60,000 nt of DNA from Cryptomeria japonica (lineage: Eukaryota > Streptophyta > Pinopsida > Cupressales > Cupressaceae), in the NCBI RefSeq assembly GCF_030272615.1, contig NC_081412.1:344157870-344217869 (forward strand), read 5' to 3'. Made by a program: the position numbers and the translations under genes. Below, one piece after another: positions 11,601 to 24,500 of this stretch (positions within the stretch are counted from its first letter, which is position 1; each line of letters starts with the position of its first letter). The notes under the pieces are model-generated. The model saw nothing but the letters and a program-made list of their open reading frames with translations, searched no databases and was not told the origin of the DNA.

Positions 11601-12856
11601 ATTGTTGGCATATGCTGCTTTCAAAAATTTCAAGGTATATCAAATGGATGTTAAATCTGCATTTTTGAATGGTATACTAGAAGAAGAAGTTTTCATTGAA
11701 CAACCTGAAGGATTTGTTGAAGACAAGAGTAAAGATCAGGTATGCAAACTGAACAAAGCTTTATATGGTCTGAAACAAGCACCTAGAGCATGATATGAAA
11801 GATTGCACTCTTATTTAATCAAGATTGTTTTTATAAGGACAAGTGAAAACAACAATATGTACATGAAGAAAGATGAGGACAATGGAATATTCATCTCAGC
11901 CATATTTGTTGATGATTATATTTTGTGGTAATGACTCCTTATGCAAGAACTTTGGAAATGAAATGTGCAAAGAATTTGAGATATCACTAATTGGTGAGAT
12001 AAAGTATTTTATAGGTTTACAGATATTGCAAATGAAAGATGAGATTTTCATTACTCAATCCAAGTACATAAAGGAAATCTTGAAGAAATTTGGAATGGAG
12101 GATTTTAAACCTGTAAGTACTCCTATGACTACTAACTGTAAATTATCAAAGAATGATGAATCTGCATCTGTTGATGAGACAGTTTACCAATCTATGATTG
12201 GAAAATTGCAATATGTTGTGCATGGTAGACCAGATATAGCACATGCAGTAGGTATTGTAGCAAGGTTCTCTGCAGATCCTAAGGAAACTCATATGACAAC
12301 AATCAAGATAATTTTTAGATACCTGTGAGGTACTGAAGATTATGGCTTAGTATATGGAAAGAGAAATAATTTTGATTTAAAAGTTTATACTGATGCTGAT
12401 TGGGCAGGCAACATAGATGATAGGAAAAGCACAAGTGGTGGAGCTTTCTTTTTGGGAGAAAGACTAGTAAGTTGGCTTAGCAAGAAATAAGGATGTATTT
12501 CTCAATCTACAACAAAAGCTAAATATGTTGCTGCAGCATTGAATTGTACCAATATAGCATGGATCAAACAAGTATTGGAAGATATAAATGAGAAAGGTAT
12601 CAAGCCAGTAACTATATTCTATGATAATACTAGTGCCATTAACATTTCAAAGAATCTAGTGATGCACTCTAAGACAAAGCATATATCTATAAAGTATCAC
12701 TATCTCAGAGAAGAAGTTCAAGAGAAGAAAGTTGTGCTAGAATATATCAGTTCAAAGGAGCAATTAGCAGACATCTTCACAAAGCTACTGCCAAGGAACA
12801 CTTTTGAGTATCTCAAAAGCAAGTTAGGGGTCCTACCCCTAGCTTCTACTCACTGA
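8669..12856 (+). pseudogene. Copia-A gag-pol polyprotein, decayed
   Basis: Gag runs from ATG 8669 to a CCHC knuckle near 9518-9560. Protease follows near 9810-9830, integrase about 10150-10900, RT about 11330-12330, and RNase H about 12380-12856. Lesions: TAA 8921, TGA near 8930, a frame change near 10005, TGA 10249, TGA 11791, a frame change near 11930, TGA 12326 and TAA 12488. Key residues are also lost: protease Asp-Ser-Gly is Asp-Asn-Gly, the second integrase Asp is His (RSHRGGEF near 10567), and the RNase H Glu motif reads TTKAKY (near 12513). RT keeps VDD. The enzymes would cut the polyprotein, copy the RNA and integrate the DNA. Stop TAG/TGA/TAA codons again fit C-to-T decay. Confidence 0.88.
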
Positions 12857-13127
12857 CCGAGTTCGATGAAAGCATCAATTTAATGAATCTACAGAATATT
12901 ATGTGTGGATTGATGATGATTTACACACTTTAGAAGGTTTTCTAAAGGTATGCAAAAAAAAAAGAATAGAGATAAGTCGATCTGACTGAGACTGCGATCT
13001 TACACAGAAGGCAAATCACTTCACAGAGGAAGGAATCATGATTTAGTTCTTTTACTTTTTGGCATTGTTATCAAAGGGGGAGAAGACTAATTGGTTGACT
13101 GCATGATAAAGCCCTGAATGATGGAAA
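12857..13127 (+). other. Copia-A 3' leader, left part, with a PPT-like tract
   Basis: Non-coding. It holds ACCGAGT at 12854-12860 and AAAGGGGGAGAA at 13073-13084, preceded by a short imperfect palindrome. It is cut at 13127 by Copia-B. Confidence 0.7.
13123..13127. repeat. Target-site duplication of Copia-B, left copy (GGAAA)
   Basis: GGAAA at 13123-13127 is repeated at 19811-19815 immediately after the 3' LTR. Confidence 0.93.
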
Positions 13128-14209
13128 TGTTGGTATTTTGGTATGGTTTTGTCATTGATGTCAACACCTACTAAATACACCTACTTTGGAGATCCAACAA
13201 CATTCACCGGCAAACAGTAAACTGTGCAACATTTACTGGTATATGGTTCACCGACAGGATATAATGTTCACCCGCAGGATATAATGTTCACTGGTACCTG
13301 CAATGACATGGAAGACACTTGGAAATGTTGAAGACATCATGTGGACACTTTATTTTGAAGTAATAATCATTGGTATATTCTTATTTGCATATTTGCTTTT
13401 ACCGGCAAATAGGTCCAGGTTATCTAGGGTTACACCGGTAGGTTTATCTTTTCTAGATCAGCATGGCATGCTATGGAGATGATTTATTATTGTTGTAAAT
13501 GCATTAAGCTGACATGTTCAATCGGTTATTGCATCGGATATTGTATTATTTGTAAAATGTTTTATTGTAATATCTTGTAGAGCCGACCTACTAAAATTGG
13601 TCTTAGGGTATGGTATAAATGTAAGATCTTATTTGTAAGATCAAGTATGGAATGCGAAAAAGGATTGTGTGAAAGTATATGCGAGATTAAGCAGAGGTAT
13701 ACACAAAGACATCATTCAAAGGTGAAGTTAGGTATTTGTACAAGCATATCAGCATTACACTGGTACTGAATCCAACATATGAAGATGCTATTTTGTACAG
13801 TACATTCTTATTGGATTTAACCATCCAACTGTAGTCAATGTGACTCCCATTTGTGATTGAGCAGTGAGCTCTAGGCTGTTGGCCTTTCTGCATGTGCAAA
13901 CCCCTCTTTGTACACTTACTATCTGCAGTAGTATCATCTGATTGTGGGTAAGGTTTCCCAGCGTGGTTTTTCCCCTTACAGGGTTTCCACGTACAAATAT
14001 TGGTGTCCTGTGTTGTGGATGACTTTGTGCTTATGTTTCATGCATTAATTCTTACCAGTATAGCAATTTTTTGTTAACACTGTTTACCGGCATACTTAAC
14101 TGTCTTACCGGTATTAAGCATTAAGTTGGTTAATAAGTTTTTGGTTTGAATTTATTTGACAACTGATTCACCCCCCCCCCCCCCCTCTTAGTTGTCTCAG
14201 GGACCTACA
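13128..14209 (+). repeat. Copia-B 5' LTR (1082 bp)
   Basis: Begins TGTTGGTATTTTGG and ends GGGACCTACA. It has about 35 bp near 13200-13235 that the 3' LTR lacks (a partial duplication around CAACATT), and a C-run of about 16 near 14170 where the 3' LTR has 8. A TATA-like GTATAAATG lies near 13612. Confidence 0.92.
13610..13621 (+). promoter_or_regulatory. Putative TATA box of the Copia-B 5' LTR
   Basis: GGTATAAATGTAAG, conserved in the 3' LTR near 19218 and, in degraded form (TTGTATAAATAAG), in the relic at 56300. Confidence 0.5.
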
Positions 14210-14211
14210 AT

Positions 14212-14223
14212 TGGTATCAAAGC
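14212..14223 (+). other. Primer-binding site of Copia-B
   Basis: TGGTATCAAAGC, one G-to-A change from the Met-tRNA site. Confidence 0.8.
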
Positions 14224-14266
14224 CTAGTCCTCGTTTTGCAAAAGTTTAACAACTTGAGGAGATCCA

Positions 14267-17200
14267 ATGTCTACTAATTATTTCAGAAAGGACAGTCCTA
14301 AACTTAATGGAACCAACTATGGGATATGGAAAATCAGAATGGAGACACATTTGAATTGCATTGGTAAAGACATCTGGGAAGTTACTAAGAATAGTTATAC
14401 TACTACTGTAGCTGGTCAGACTACTCCTACTACTTTAGCCAAAGATGAAGAAAATGATTGCAAAGCTAGAGAAGCACTCTTGAGTGCATTATCAGATCAA
14501 CAAATCATGGGATTATCAGATAGATCCACTGCAAAAGCTATTTGGTATCATTTGGAAACACTGAATGAAGGGGATCCCACAGTCAAAATTGCAAAACTTG
14601 AAAGCTTCTGAGTTAGGTATGAACATCTAAAAATGGAAGAAGATGAAAGGAATTCTGCTTTTATGGAAAGAGTAAATGAAATTGTTTTGGGTATCAAATG
14701 TTGTGGAGGAACCTTGAGTGAAGATGAGATTGTTTCAAAAATCTTAAGAGGTTTGCCACCGGCATATAAAATGAAGGTTACTGCTATAAATGAGTTGAGA
14801 ACAATGCCTAAAACATCAGTAACTAGGGATACATTGATTGGAAAACTTTCAGCTTTTGAAATTGAGGAATTTGGTCCTGTTACTACTATAAAAACTGATT
14901 TGGCCTTCAAAGAATCAACATCATCTGCTCCATCCTTTGACAAATCAGACTGGAGAGCCTTTTATGCAAGAGAACTTGAAGAAACCAGGAAGGAGAATGA
15001 AGAGCTTGAAGAACTTGAAGCACTATTTGCAAGAAAAATGCCAAAAGGTCCAATTGGAAGTAAGTATGAAGGTAAAGCACCCTTTAAATGTTTTAACTGC
15101 AATAAGATTGGTCATATGGCTTCAAGATGCCCTGATAGACATGCTAGACTAAGAGAAGAAGCTAGAAGGACATACAAACCTAATCTTGAATATCAGAGAT
15201 ATAGATTTAAGAAAAACAAAGATAAATCTTGTTACATTGTTGATGAAGGTGTGACTGATGATTCTGATGAGGATCCAGCAGACAACATATGGGTCTTTGC
15301 TGCTATAATAGAAGATCAACCGGTACCTATTGCTCAACCGGTAGAACAAGCCCTAGCAGCTAAAGTTGAATCAAAGGATGAATGGATTATTGACTCAGGA
15401 TGCTCACATCACATGGCTGGAGACAAAGGTAAATTCTTGAACTTTCAAGAATACAATGGAGGTTTAGTAAGATTTGGAGATGACAAATCCTGTTCAATCA
15501 AAGGTAAGGGTTCAATATCTCTTGATGGTAAACATAACACTGACAATGTCTACTATGTTGAAGGATTAAAACATGATCTTTTAAGTGTTGGTCAATTAGT
15601 TGAGAAAGGTTTTCAGTTACAATTTAAAAATGGAAAATGCAAAATCATGAATAGAACTGGTTTGGAAATTGCAACCAGTAATCAGACTAGAGGTAATATC
15701 TTTCATTTGAATAACAGTGAAAAGGCATGCTTAATTGCACATATAGATGAAAGTTGGTTATGGCATAAAAGACTGTCATGTAAATTTTGATTGCATGGTA
15801 AAAATCAGTACTTCTAAGGCAGTTAGAGATCTACCTAAAATTGTGAAACCTCAGAATGCAATTTGCAAGGAATGTCAATTTGGAAAACAAGTTAGAGCTA
15901 GTTTCAAAAGTATTCCAGAAAAATCCAATAATGCTCTTGATTTAATTCACACTGATTTATGTGGTCCAGCTAGAACTAAAAGCTTACAAGGTGATAGATA
16001 TTTCATGCTAATTATTGATGATTATTCTAGAATGTGTTGGGTTACTTTTCTCAGAGAAAAATTAGAAGCACTTGGGAAGTTCAAGCTATTCAAAGCAATG
16101 GTTGAAAATGAAACTGGTAAGAAAATTAAATGTTTAAGATCAGATCAAGGAGGAGAATTCACATCTAAAGATTTTAATACATTCTGTGAAGTAAATGGAA
16201 TCAAAAGATAGTTATCAGCACCTTGGACACCACAACAGAATGGAGTTGTTGAAAGAAAAAATAGAACTATTTTGGATGCAGCAAGAAGTATGTTATCAGA
16301 AGAAAATCTACGACATGTGTACTGGAGAGAGGCAGTAAGCACTGTTGTCCAACAAAGTTCACATCAAAGGTGAAACCGGTAAGACCCCTCATGAACTATG
16401 GTTTGGTAATACTCCTACTCTTAAGTATTTCAGAATTTTTGGAAGTAAATGTTATATTAGAAGAGATGAGTATATTGGCAAGTTTGATCCTAGAAGTGAT
16501 GAAGGAATATTTCTTGGTTATTCATCTAAGAGTAAAGCATATAGATGTTTTAATAAAAGATTACAGAAAATTGTTGAGAGTACAAATGTAAAGATTGATG
16601 AACGATTAAGAGGAACTTCAAGGTATATAGACTCTGAACCAGTAATAGAAATTATGACAAATGAATCTACAATAAATCCATCGGTACAAAATGATGATCC
16701 AGTTACTCCGGTATCATTAGAAGATTCCATAGTAAATGAAGAACAACAACAGACTAAGACACCCCGATATGTAAAACTGAATCATTCTGAAGATCAGATA
16801 ATTGGAAGCAAATTTAAAAGAGTCATGACAAGAGGAAGATTGGCAAATGAAGAGGTATGTCTTATTTCTCAAATTGAACCATTATCTGTCAATGAGGCAT
16901 GTGAAAATAAATTTTGGATTAAAGCTATGGAAGAAGAATTAGGACAAATTGAGAAAAATAATACTTGGACATTAGTTCCCCGACCTAAAAATAAAAATGT
17001 AATTGGAACCAAATGGGTATTTAGAAACAAACTCAATGAAGATGGTAAGGTTGTTAGAAATAAAGCAAGACTAGTGTGTAAGGGATATTCTCATAAAGAA
17101 GGAGTTGATTACAATGAGACCTTTGCACCGGTAGCCAGAATTGAGGTAGTTAGATTATTCTTGGCCTTTGCAGCTCACAAGGATTACAAAGTTTATCAAA

Positions 17201-18411
17201 TGGATATTAAATGTGCATTTTTGAATGGAGATCTTGAAGAGGAAGTCTATATTGAACAACCTGATGGATTTTCCTTGACAGATGATAATGATATGGTTTG
17301 CAGATTAAGAAAAGCTCTGTATGGATTAAAACAAGCTCCAAGAGCTTGGTATGCAAGATTGGATAACTATCTTTTAAAGATTGGTTTTACTAAAGGAAAA
17401 GCAGATAGCAATTTATATTATAAAGTAACTAATGATGACATCTTGATTATGGAAGTATTTGTTGATGATATACTATTTGTAGGAGACAATGGATTATGCA
17501 AAGAATTTTCTCTTGAAGTGCAGCATGAATTTGAAATTTCTATGATCGGAGAAATAAAATTCTATTTAGGATTGCAGATTTTACAGACTGATAAAGGCAT
17601 ATTTTTGAGTCAATCTAAGTACTTAAAAGAACTACTTAAGAAATTTGGGATGGAAAACTCTAAACCGGTAAGCACACCTATGACTACAAATGACAAATTA
17701 TCTCAAAGGGATGAATCTACACCTGTTAATCCAACTAGATACAAATCTATGATAGGAGTTTTACTATATTTGACACAAACCAGACCTGATATTATGAATG
17801 CAGTATGTATAGTTTCTAGATTTCAGAGTAATCCTAGGGAAAATCATGAATCAACAGTAAAAAGGATTTTTCGGTACTTACAAGGCACAACAAATCTTGG
17901 ATTATGGTATCCTAAAGATGAAAATTTTGTTCTATATGCATACACAGATGCAAATTGGGTAGGAGATGTGGATGATAGAAAAAGCACCACTGGAGGAGTA
18001 TTCTTTCTTGGAAAGAGACTAGTTTCTTGGTTAAGTAAGAAATAGAGTTGTACATCTTTATCAACAGCAGAATCGGAATATGTTGCAGCAGCAACAAACT
18101 GTACACAGGTACTTTGTCTTAAGCAAATGTTGAAAGACATAAAGGTAAAATGCAAGGAACCTATTACTATATATTGTGATAACACTGCAGCAATTGATAT
18201 ATCTAAGAATCCAGTATTACATTCTAAAACAAAACATGTTTCTATCAAACTGAATTTTCTAAGGGAAAAAGTTGAAGAAAAGGAGATAAAACTGGTTTAT
18301 GTGAATACTAAAGAACAGCTTGCAGATATTTTCACAAAACTTTTGCCTAAGAAAACTTTTGAGTATCTCAGAGATCAGCTTGGAGTCTTACCTCCACCAG
18401 TAGAGACTTAG
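14267..18411 (+). pseudogene. Copia-B gag-pol polyprotein, lightly decayed
   Basis: Start ATG 14267 follows the primer site by 43 bp. Gag with a UBN2-like N-terminus, CCHC knuckle near 15086-15130, protease Asp-Ser-Gly near 15391, integrase with its zinc-binding Cys pair near 15873 and core Asp and Glu residues (RSDQGGEF, ERKNR), RT with VDD near 17460, and RNase H with TDANW and STAESEY to TAG/end at 18411. Lesions are few: TGA 14609, a frame change near 15770, TAG 16209, a frame change near 16345 and TAG 18043. Both TAGs stand where Gln is expected and the TGA where Arg is. This is the best-preserved copia copy in the window, and catalytic residues look intact. Confidence 0.9.
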
Positions 18412-18772
18412 ATAGTTGATGATTGTCATCAACCGACATAATTAAATGGACAAATCTTTTATTCTGGTATTTAATGAGGAAGCTACTTCTCAGGGGGAGT
18501 AGTTGGTATATTGAATTGGTTGGTATTTGGTATGAACTTGACTTTTTATGACTTTGGCATTTGATGTCAAAGGGGGAGAGATATATGGAAAAATGCATTA
18601 TCTTTTTGAGGAGAGATTGGTATTGAAAATAAATCTTTGGATAAACACATGTTACTCCCGGGGGGAGAAATGGAGATTGTTGGTTTTTGTACTTGGCATT
18701 TCTGTTTTGGCACTTTGATGGTTTTTCCATCTTGTGTTGCCATCAATGCCAAAGGGGGAGATTGTTGGTATT
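18412..18772 (+). other. Copia-B 3' leader with four polypurine-tract copies
   Basis: AGGGGGAG-type tracts at 18491-18500, 18569-18580, 18661-18670 and the LTR-adjacent 18761-18772. The second and fourth are preceded by a TTTGNCAT...ATGNCAAA imperfect palindrome. Repeated polypurine tracts upstream of the 3' LTR are a known Sirevirus trait; only the last can prime plus-strand DNA at the LTR edge. Confidence 0.8.
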
Positions 18773-19810
18773 TTGGTATGGTTTTGTCATTGATGTCAAC
18801 ACCTACTATATACACCTACTTTGGAGATCTAGCAACATTTACTGGTATATGGTTCACCGGCAGGATATAATGTTCACCAGTAGGATATAATGTTCACCGG
18901 TACCTGCAATGACATGGAAGACACTTGGCAATGTCAAAGACATCATGTGGACACTTTATTTTGAAGTAATAATCATTGGTATATTCTTATTTGCATATTT
19001 GCTTTTGCCAGCAAATAGGTCCAGGTTATCTAGGGTTACACCGGCAGGTTTATCTTTTCCAGATTAGCATGGCATGCTATGGAGATGATTTATTATTGTT
19101 GTAAATGTATTAAACCAACATGTTCAATCGGTTATTGCATTGGATATTGTATTATTTGTAAAATATTTTATTGTAATATCTTGTAGAGCTGACCTACTAA
19201 AATTGGTCTTAGGGTATGGTATAAATGTAAGATCTTATTTGTAAGATCAAGTGTGGAATGCAAAAAAGGATTGTGTGAAAGTATATGCGAGATTAAGCAG
19301 AGGTATACACGAAGACATCATTTGAAGGTGAAGTTAGGTATTTGTAGAAGCATATCAGCATTACACCGGTACTGAATCCAGTATATGAAGATGCTATTTT
19401 GTATAGTACATTCTTATTGGATTTAACCATCCAACTGTAGTCAGTGTGACTCCCATTTGTGATTGAGCAGTGAGCTCTAGGCTGTTGGCCTTTCTACATG
19501 TGCAGACCCCTCTTTGTACACTTACTATCTACAGTAGTATCATCTGATTGTGGGTAAGGTTTCCCAACATGGTTTTTCCCCTTATAGGGTTTCCACGTAC
19601 AAATATTGGTGTCATGTGTTGTGGATGACTTTGTGCTTATGTTTCATGCATTAATTCTTACTGGTATAGCAATTTTCTAGTTAACACTATTTACCGGCAT
19701 ACTTAACTATCTTACCGGTATTAAGCATTAAGTTGGTTAATAAGTTTTTGGTTTGAATTTATTTGACAACTGATTCACCCCCCCCCTCTCAATTGTCTCT
19801 GGGACCTACA
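18773..19810 (+). repeat. Copia-B 3' LTR (1038 bp)
   Basis: Matches 13128-14209 throughout apart from the 35-bp block and C-run length. Confidence 0.92.
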
Positions 19811-20036
19811 GGAAATAACAGAAGACTAATGACAAGGGGAGTAGATTGCAAAATGGAGAAGACTAAATGCAAGTCAACAGCTCAGAAGCCTATTGAAAAT
19901 GGAGAAGACTTCAGAAGACAATAGATCAAGGATAACAGGAGAAGTCTAACAACAATCTGAATCTGAATCAATTTGAATATCTTGTTGGTATTACCATTTA
20001 ATTGTTGGTTTTGCCACCAATGCCAAAGGGGGAGAT
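19811..20036 (+). other. Copia-A 3' leader, right part, with polypurine tract
   Basis: Starts with the GGAAA duplication of Copia-B and ends with AAAGGGGGAGAT at 20025-20036, directly against the Copia-A 3' LTR. No coding sequence. Confidence 0.85.
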
Positions 20037-21533
20037 TGTTGGCATTACAGTAAGAAAGATTGTTGATATTCAATAAGGATATTGAGAAGGTTGTTGAAGA
20101 TTATTGATATAACTGAAGAAGGATGATAACTATCTTTATAACATTATTTTGTCATTGATGTCAAGAAATTGATTATCTGATTTAGTATGATGTTGCCATA
20201 TCTTAAGAAGATTGATTAGAAGAGAATTAAGATGTTGGTAAAAGACACAGAAATAATGTGATGAATAAAGGGAGGAATAAGTTATTCAATAGGAAACTAT
20301 TACCGAGTTAGACAATGATGAGATCATGATGTTTAGATTGTTTTGATATCCTACATATATTATTGATTGTAAGGTTAATACTATACTATGCAACCGAGCA
20401 AGGAACCTATTCGGTAAACCCTAAGGTTATCGATATCGGTTAATGAAGGCGAAATGTCTACCGAGTAAAGTTTAGTAGTTACCGAGTTGCAACTGAGCTA
20501 TGACAGTGTGCATGGGATGGATAAAAGTATTATTTAATGAAGGACAATGATTAGCTAGAAATGTATAAATTATTGGTATGTTGTGTATGAAGTTTTGTTA
20601 AGGATCTATGGCAAAGGGAAATCGGCAGAAAGATCTATAGCGCAGATTGAACCGTAATAACTTTATGCAAGTTCCAAGAAGGGAATGCAAGTCCCGAGGT
20701 AAGGTAAAACATTTTCAGATCGAAAGGATACATTGAACCTAGTCAAGTTTGAAGATCTGATGGCTAAGATTGATCATGGGAAATGTGATCAAGGAGATTT
20801 AGTGGTTAGCAATTGTTTATAAATAAGGAATTGTTGATAAACAATGCATGCGGGCAAGTGTATGCACATGGATGCTACATAGTGATTACCGAGCACAGAA
20901 GCTTGAAGACCTATTTGAATAATAGAGTAGAGAGCCCAGTAGAGGGACAAGATAAGTCCTATGACTAGATTGTTTTGAGCAAATAAGAATCTGCTTTAGC
21001 ATTTTAGATGTGAAGTTGGAGATAGATTTTATTACTATTATTTTGTAAGTGACAGAAAATTTCTTAACCAAGTGGACTTAACAGTATTATATGTAAACTC
21101 TCTAGCAAGGTAATATTCTGAGTGAGTGTGTGAAATCCTTTAACAAGGTCACTTCTAACAAAGTGAAGATCCTAACAGATTTGAGGGAAATCCCTTAACC
21201 GGGTCACATCTAGCAATGTGTTTGTAATCTTTAATAGGATTTGCTTTTAACTGAGCATATTCTAGAAGAGTATATTTCTTAGTGGGTCCAAAACCCCACA
21301 GTGGTTTTTCCCTATTTGGGTTTCCATGTTAAATCTGGTGTTATGAGTGTTGTTATGATTATGTGTTCTTAAGTTTGCATGTTTAACAGTTTTTGGTTAT
21401 GTTTCTGAAGTATAAGTTATCGAGGATGAATCTGTTGATTTTATGGAAGTTTAAGTTTGTATGATTCACCCCCCCCCCTCTCATCTTGTTAGCTATTGGC
21501 ATATGTACTTTACATTAAGTATCAGTACTAACA
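20037..21533 (+). repeat. Copia-A 3' LTR (1497 bp)
   Basis: Pairs with 7087-8603. It keeps some ACCGAG copies that are decayed in the 5' LTR (for example near 20393 and 20888). Confidence 0.92.
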
Positions 21534-24500
21534 ATAATTTGTTGTCTATTAAGGTAGTAGAGAAACTGAAATTGAAGAGGATTAAACATCCAAGACCCTA
21601 CAAGGTATCATGGCTCACAAAGGGGCAACAAACCATCATTGAAGAACAAGCATGGGTGGAGTTTTCTATTGGCAAGTACAAGGACAAGGTAATTTTTGAC
21701 ATAGTACCCATGGATGCATGCCATTTTCTATTGGGAAGGCCATGGAAATATGACATGAAGTCATGTCATGATGGAGAGAAGAACACATACACCATCCGGT
21801 AGAAAGGTGAGAAGGTAACATTACTACCCCTACCTGATAATGGTGAGGAACCAAAAGACTCTAAGTTTTTGTTTGTAGGAGAGAAAGATTTTTTAGAATG
21901 TTTGAAGGAGGAGGATACTTCTTGTTATGCTTTGGTTGTATTGCCAAAACAGGAAGAAAGAAAGGTGCACAAGAAAAAGGAAGAACCTAGAAGGATAGGA
22001 CCAAAAGAGGTGGTAGATTTGCTTGAGACCTATAAGGATATTGTAACCAAAGAGCTGCCTGATACCCTACCTCCAATCAAAGAGATTAGCCATAATATTG
22101 ATCTAATCCTAGGGGCTACACTCCCAAATAAGGCTGCCTATAAGTTAACACCCCAACAGAATGAGGAAATGGCAAGACAAATCCAGGAACTCTTAGATAA
22201 GGGTTTGATTTCTAAAAGTTTGAGTCCAAGTGTTGTTCCAACTGTGCTAGAACCTAAGAAAGAAGGTGCATGGAGGTTATGTATGGACTCAAGGGCCATT
22301 AACAAGATCACTATTAGGTATAGGTTCCCTATGCCTAGGATTGAGGACTTGTTGGATCATCTAGGGGATGCAAGGTGGTATTCAAAGGTGGATTTGAAGA
22401 GTGGGTACCATCAAATCAGAATAAGGGTTGGCGATGAATGGAAGACAACCTTTAAGACTAATGAAGGCCTTTATGAGTGGAGAGTGATTCCATTTGGCTT
22501 GTCCAATGCACCTAGTACATTCATGAGATTCATGAATGAAGTTCTAAAACCTTTCCTTGGTAAATTTATTATTGTTTACTTGGATGATATTCTTATTTTT
22601 AGTAAGAATAGAGATGAACATATGCAACATTTGAATTTGGTCCTAAAGAGATTGTAGAAAGAAAAGCTCCTAATCAATGTGGACAAGTGTCTTTTTATGT
22701 AGGAAGAATTGGTGTATCTTGGTTTCATAGTTTCAGGTGGAAGCATCAAGATGGATCCTAAGAAGGTGGAGAGTATCTTTAATTGGCCTTCTCCAAGGTC
22801 AATGACTGAAGTTAGAAGCTTCCATGTCTTGGCTTCTTTTTATAGGAAGTTTATAAGAGGTTTTAGCCAAGTTTGTGCACCTATCCTAGAAACAATCAAA
22901 GGGGGCCAGAAGTGCAATTTTGTGTGGACCAAGGAAGCTGAGGAGGCTTTTCAAAGTCTGAAACAAAAGGTAGAAAAGCAACCTATACTTGCTTTTCTAG
23001 ATTTCCAAAAGGTTTTTACAATTGAGTGTGATGCATCTAATGTTGCTATAGGGGCTATTTTGAGCCAAGAGGGTAGGCCCATCACATTTTTTAGTGAGAA
23101 ACTCAATGAGGCAAAGAGGAAGTATTCCTCATATGATTTGTAAATGTATGCCTTACTTCAAGCCTTGAAAAAGTGGAGGCATTATCTCCTTACAAAAGAA
23201 TTTGTTGTTTTTACTGACAATCAGGCACTTAGCTTCTTGAATAGCCAGGAGAAGTTGAGTCACAAGCATATGAAATGGGTAGAATCTATCCAAGCATATA
23301 CCTTTACCATCAAACACAAAAAGGAGTTGTAAATAAGGTGGCAAATTCCTTGAGTAGAAGATCCTTGACAGTGCAAGAGGTGAAGTTGCAAAGTGTGGGG
23401 ATTGACTCCTTGAAAGGTATGTATGAAGGTGATGAAGACTTTCATGAAATTTATAAAGTTTGTTCTGATTTTTCTGAAGCATACCATGTTGAGTATGTTG
23501 ATTACTTGATCCAAGATGGTTTATTGTTCAAAGGACATCAACTATGCATTCCTAGGTGTTCAATGAGGGAGAATATTGTGAAAGAAAAGTATTGTGGAAG
23601 CATGAGAGGATATTTTGGGTTGGATAAAACCCTTGAGTGGGTAAGAATACACTACTATTGGCCTAAGATGCAAAGTGATGTGAGAAGATTTGTTGAAACA
23701 TGCACTATTTTTCAAAAAGCCAAAGGTACTTCCACCAATGCAGGTTTGTATCAACCATTACCCATACATACAAGGCCTTGGGAAAATTGTAGTATGGATT
23801 TTGTAATGAGATTGCCTAGGACTCAAAAAGGCTTTGATAGCATCTTTGTTATTGTAGATAGGTTCAGTAAGATGACACATTTCTTGCCATGTAAGAGTAC
23901 AAGTGATGCACCCTATGTAGCAAATTTGTTTTTCAAAGAGATTGTAAGGATACATGGACTTCCTCTAACAATTATGTCTGATAGGGATGTGAAATTCATT
24001 CACCATTTTTGGAGAACCTTATGGAAGAGGTTGGGAACAAACTTGAACTTTAGTTTAGCCTACCATCCATAAATAGATGGGCAAACTGAAGTTGTGAATA
24101 GGTCCTTGGGAAACCTATTGAGATGCTTGACAAAGCAATATGGAGAGAAGTGGGATGTTTTACTTCCACAAGCCGAATTTGAATTTGATGATTCTGTGAA
24201 TAGGAGTATAGGAAGGAGTCCATTTCAGATTGTGTATGGGCAGAATCCAAAAGGCATCTTGGAGTTGAGAGACCTTCAACATGATGGGCAAACAAGTGCT
24301 CATGGTGAACAATTGTTGATAGCATGAAGGAAGTGCATGATCAAGTAAGGCTAGCCCTCCAAAAGAGTTCACAAAAGTACAAGGAACTTGCTGATAAGAA
24401 GAGGAGGGATGTACAATTTTAGATTGGTGATATGGTGTGGGTGTACCTAAGGAAAGAAAGATTACCAAAGGGGAAGCATACAAAGTTACTTGTGAAGAAA

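Larger units (their letters stand above)
13128..19810 (+). mobile_element. Copia-B: Ty1/copia retrotransposon inserted in Copia-A
   Basis: LTRs 13128-14209 and 18773-19810 (TGTTGGTATT ... GGGACCTACA) flanked by GGAAA. Gag-pol lies at 14267-18411, followed by a 360-bp region with four AAAGGGGGAGA-like tracts. The same family supplies the LTR at the right edge of the window. Sirevirus-like by its repeated polypurine tracts. Confidence 0.93.
7087..21533 (+). mobile_element. Copia-A: Ty1/copia retrotransposon, carrying nested Copia-B
   Basis: LTRs 7087-8603 and 20037-21533, both starting TGTTGGCATTACAG and ending ACTAACA, flanked by ATAAT. A Met-tRNA primer site follows the 5' LTR, and the polypurine tract AAAGGGGGAGAT precedes the 3' LTR. 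Domain order gag-protease-integrase-RT-RNase H is that of copia. More than one AAAGGGGGAGA tract lies before the 3' LTR, a trait of the Sirevirus (SIRE/Maximus) lineage. Confidence 0.92.
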
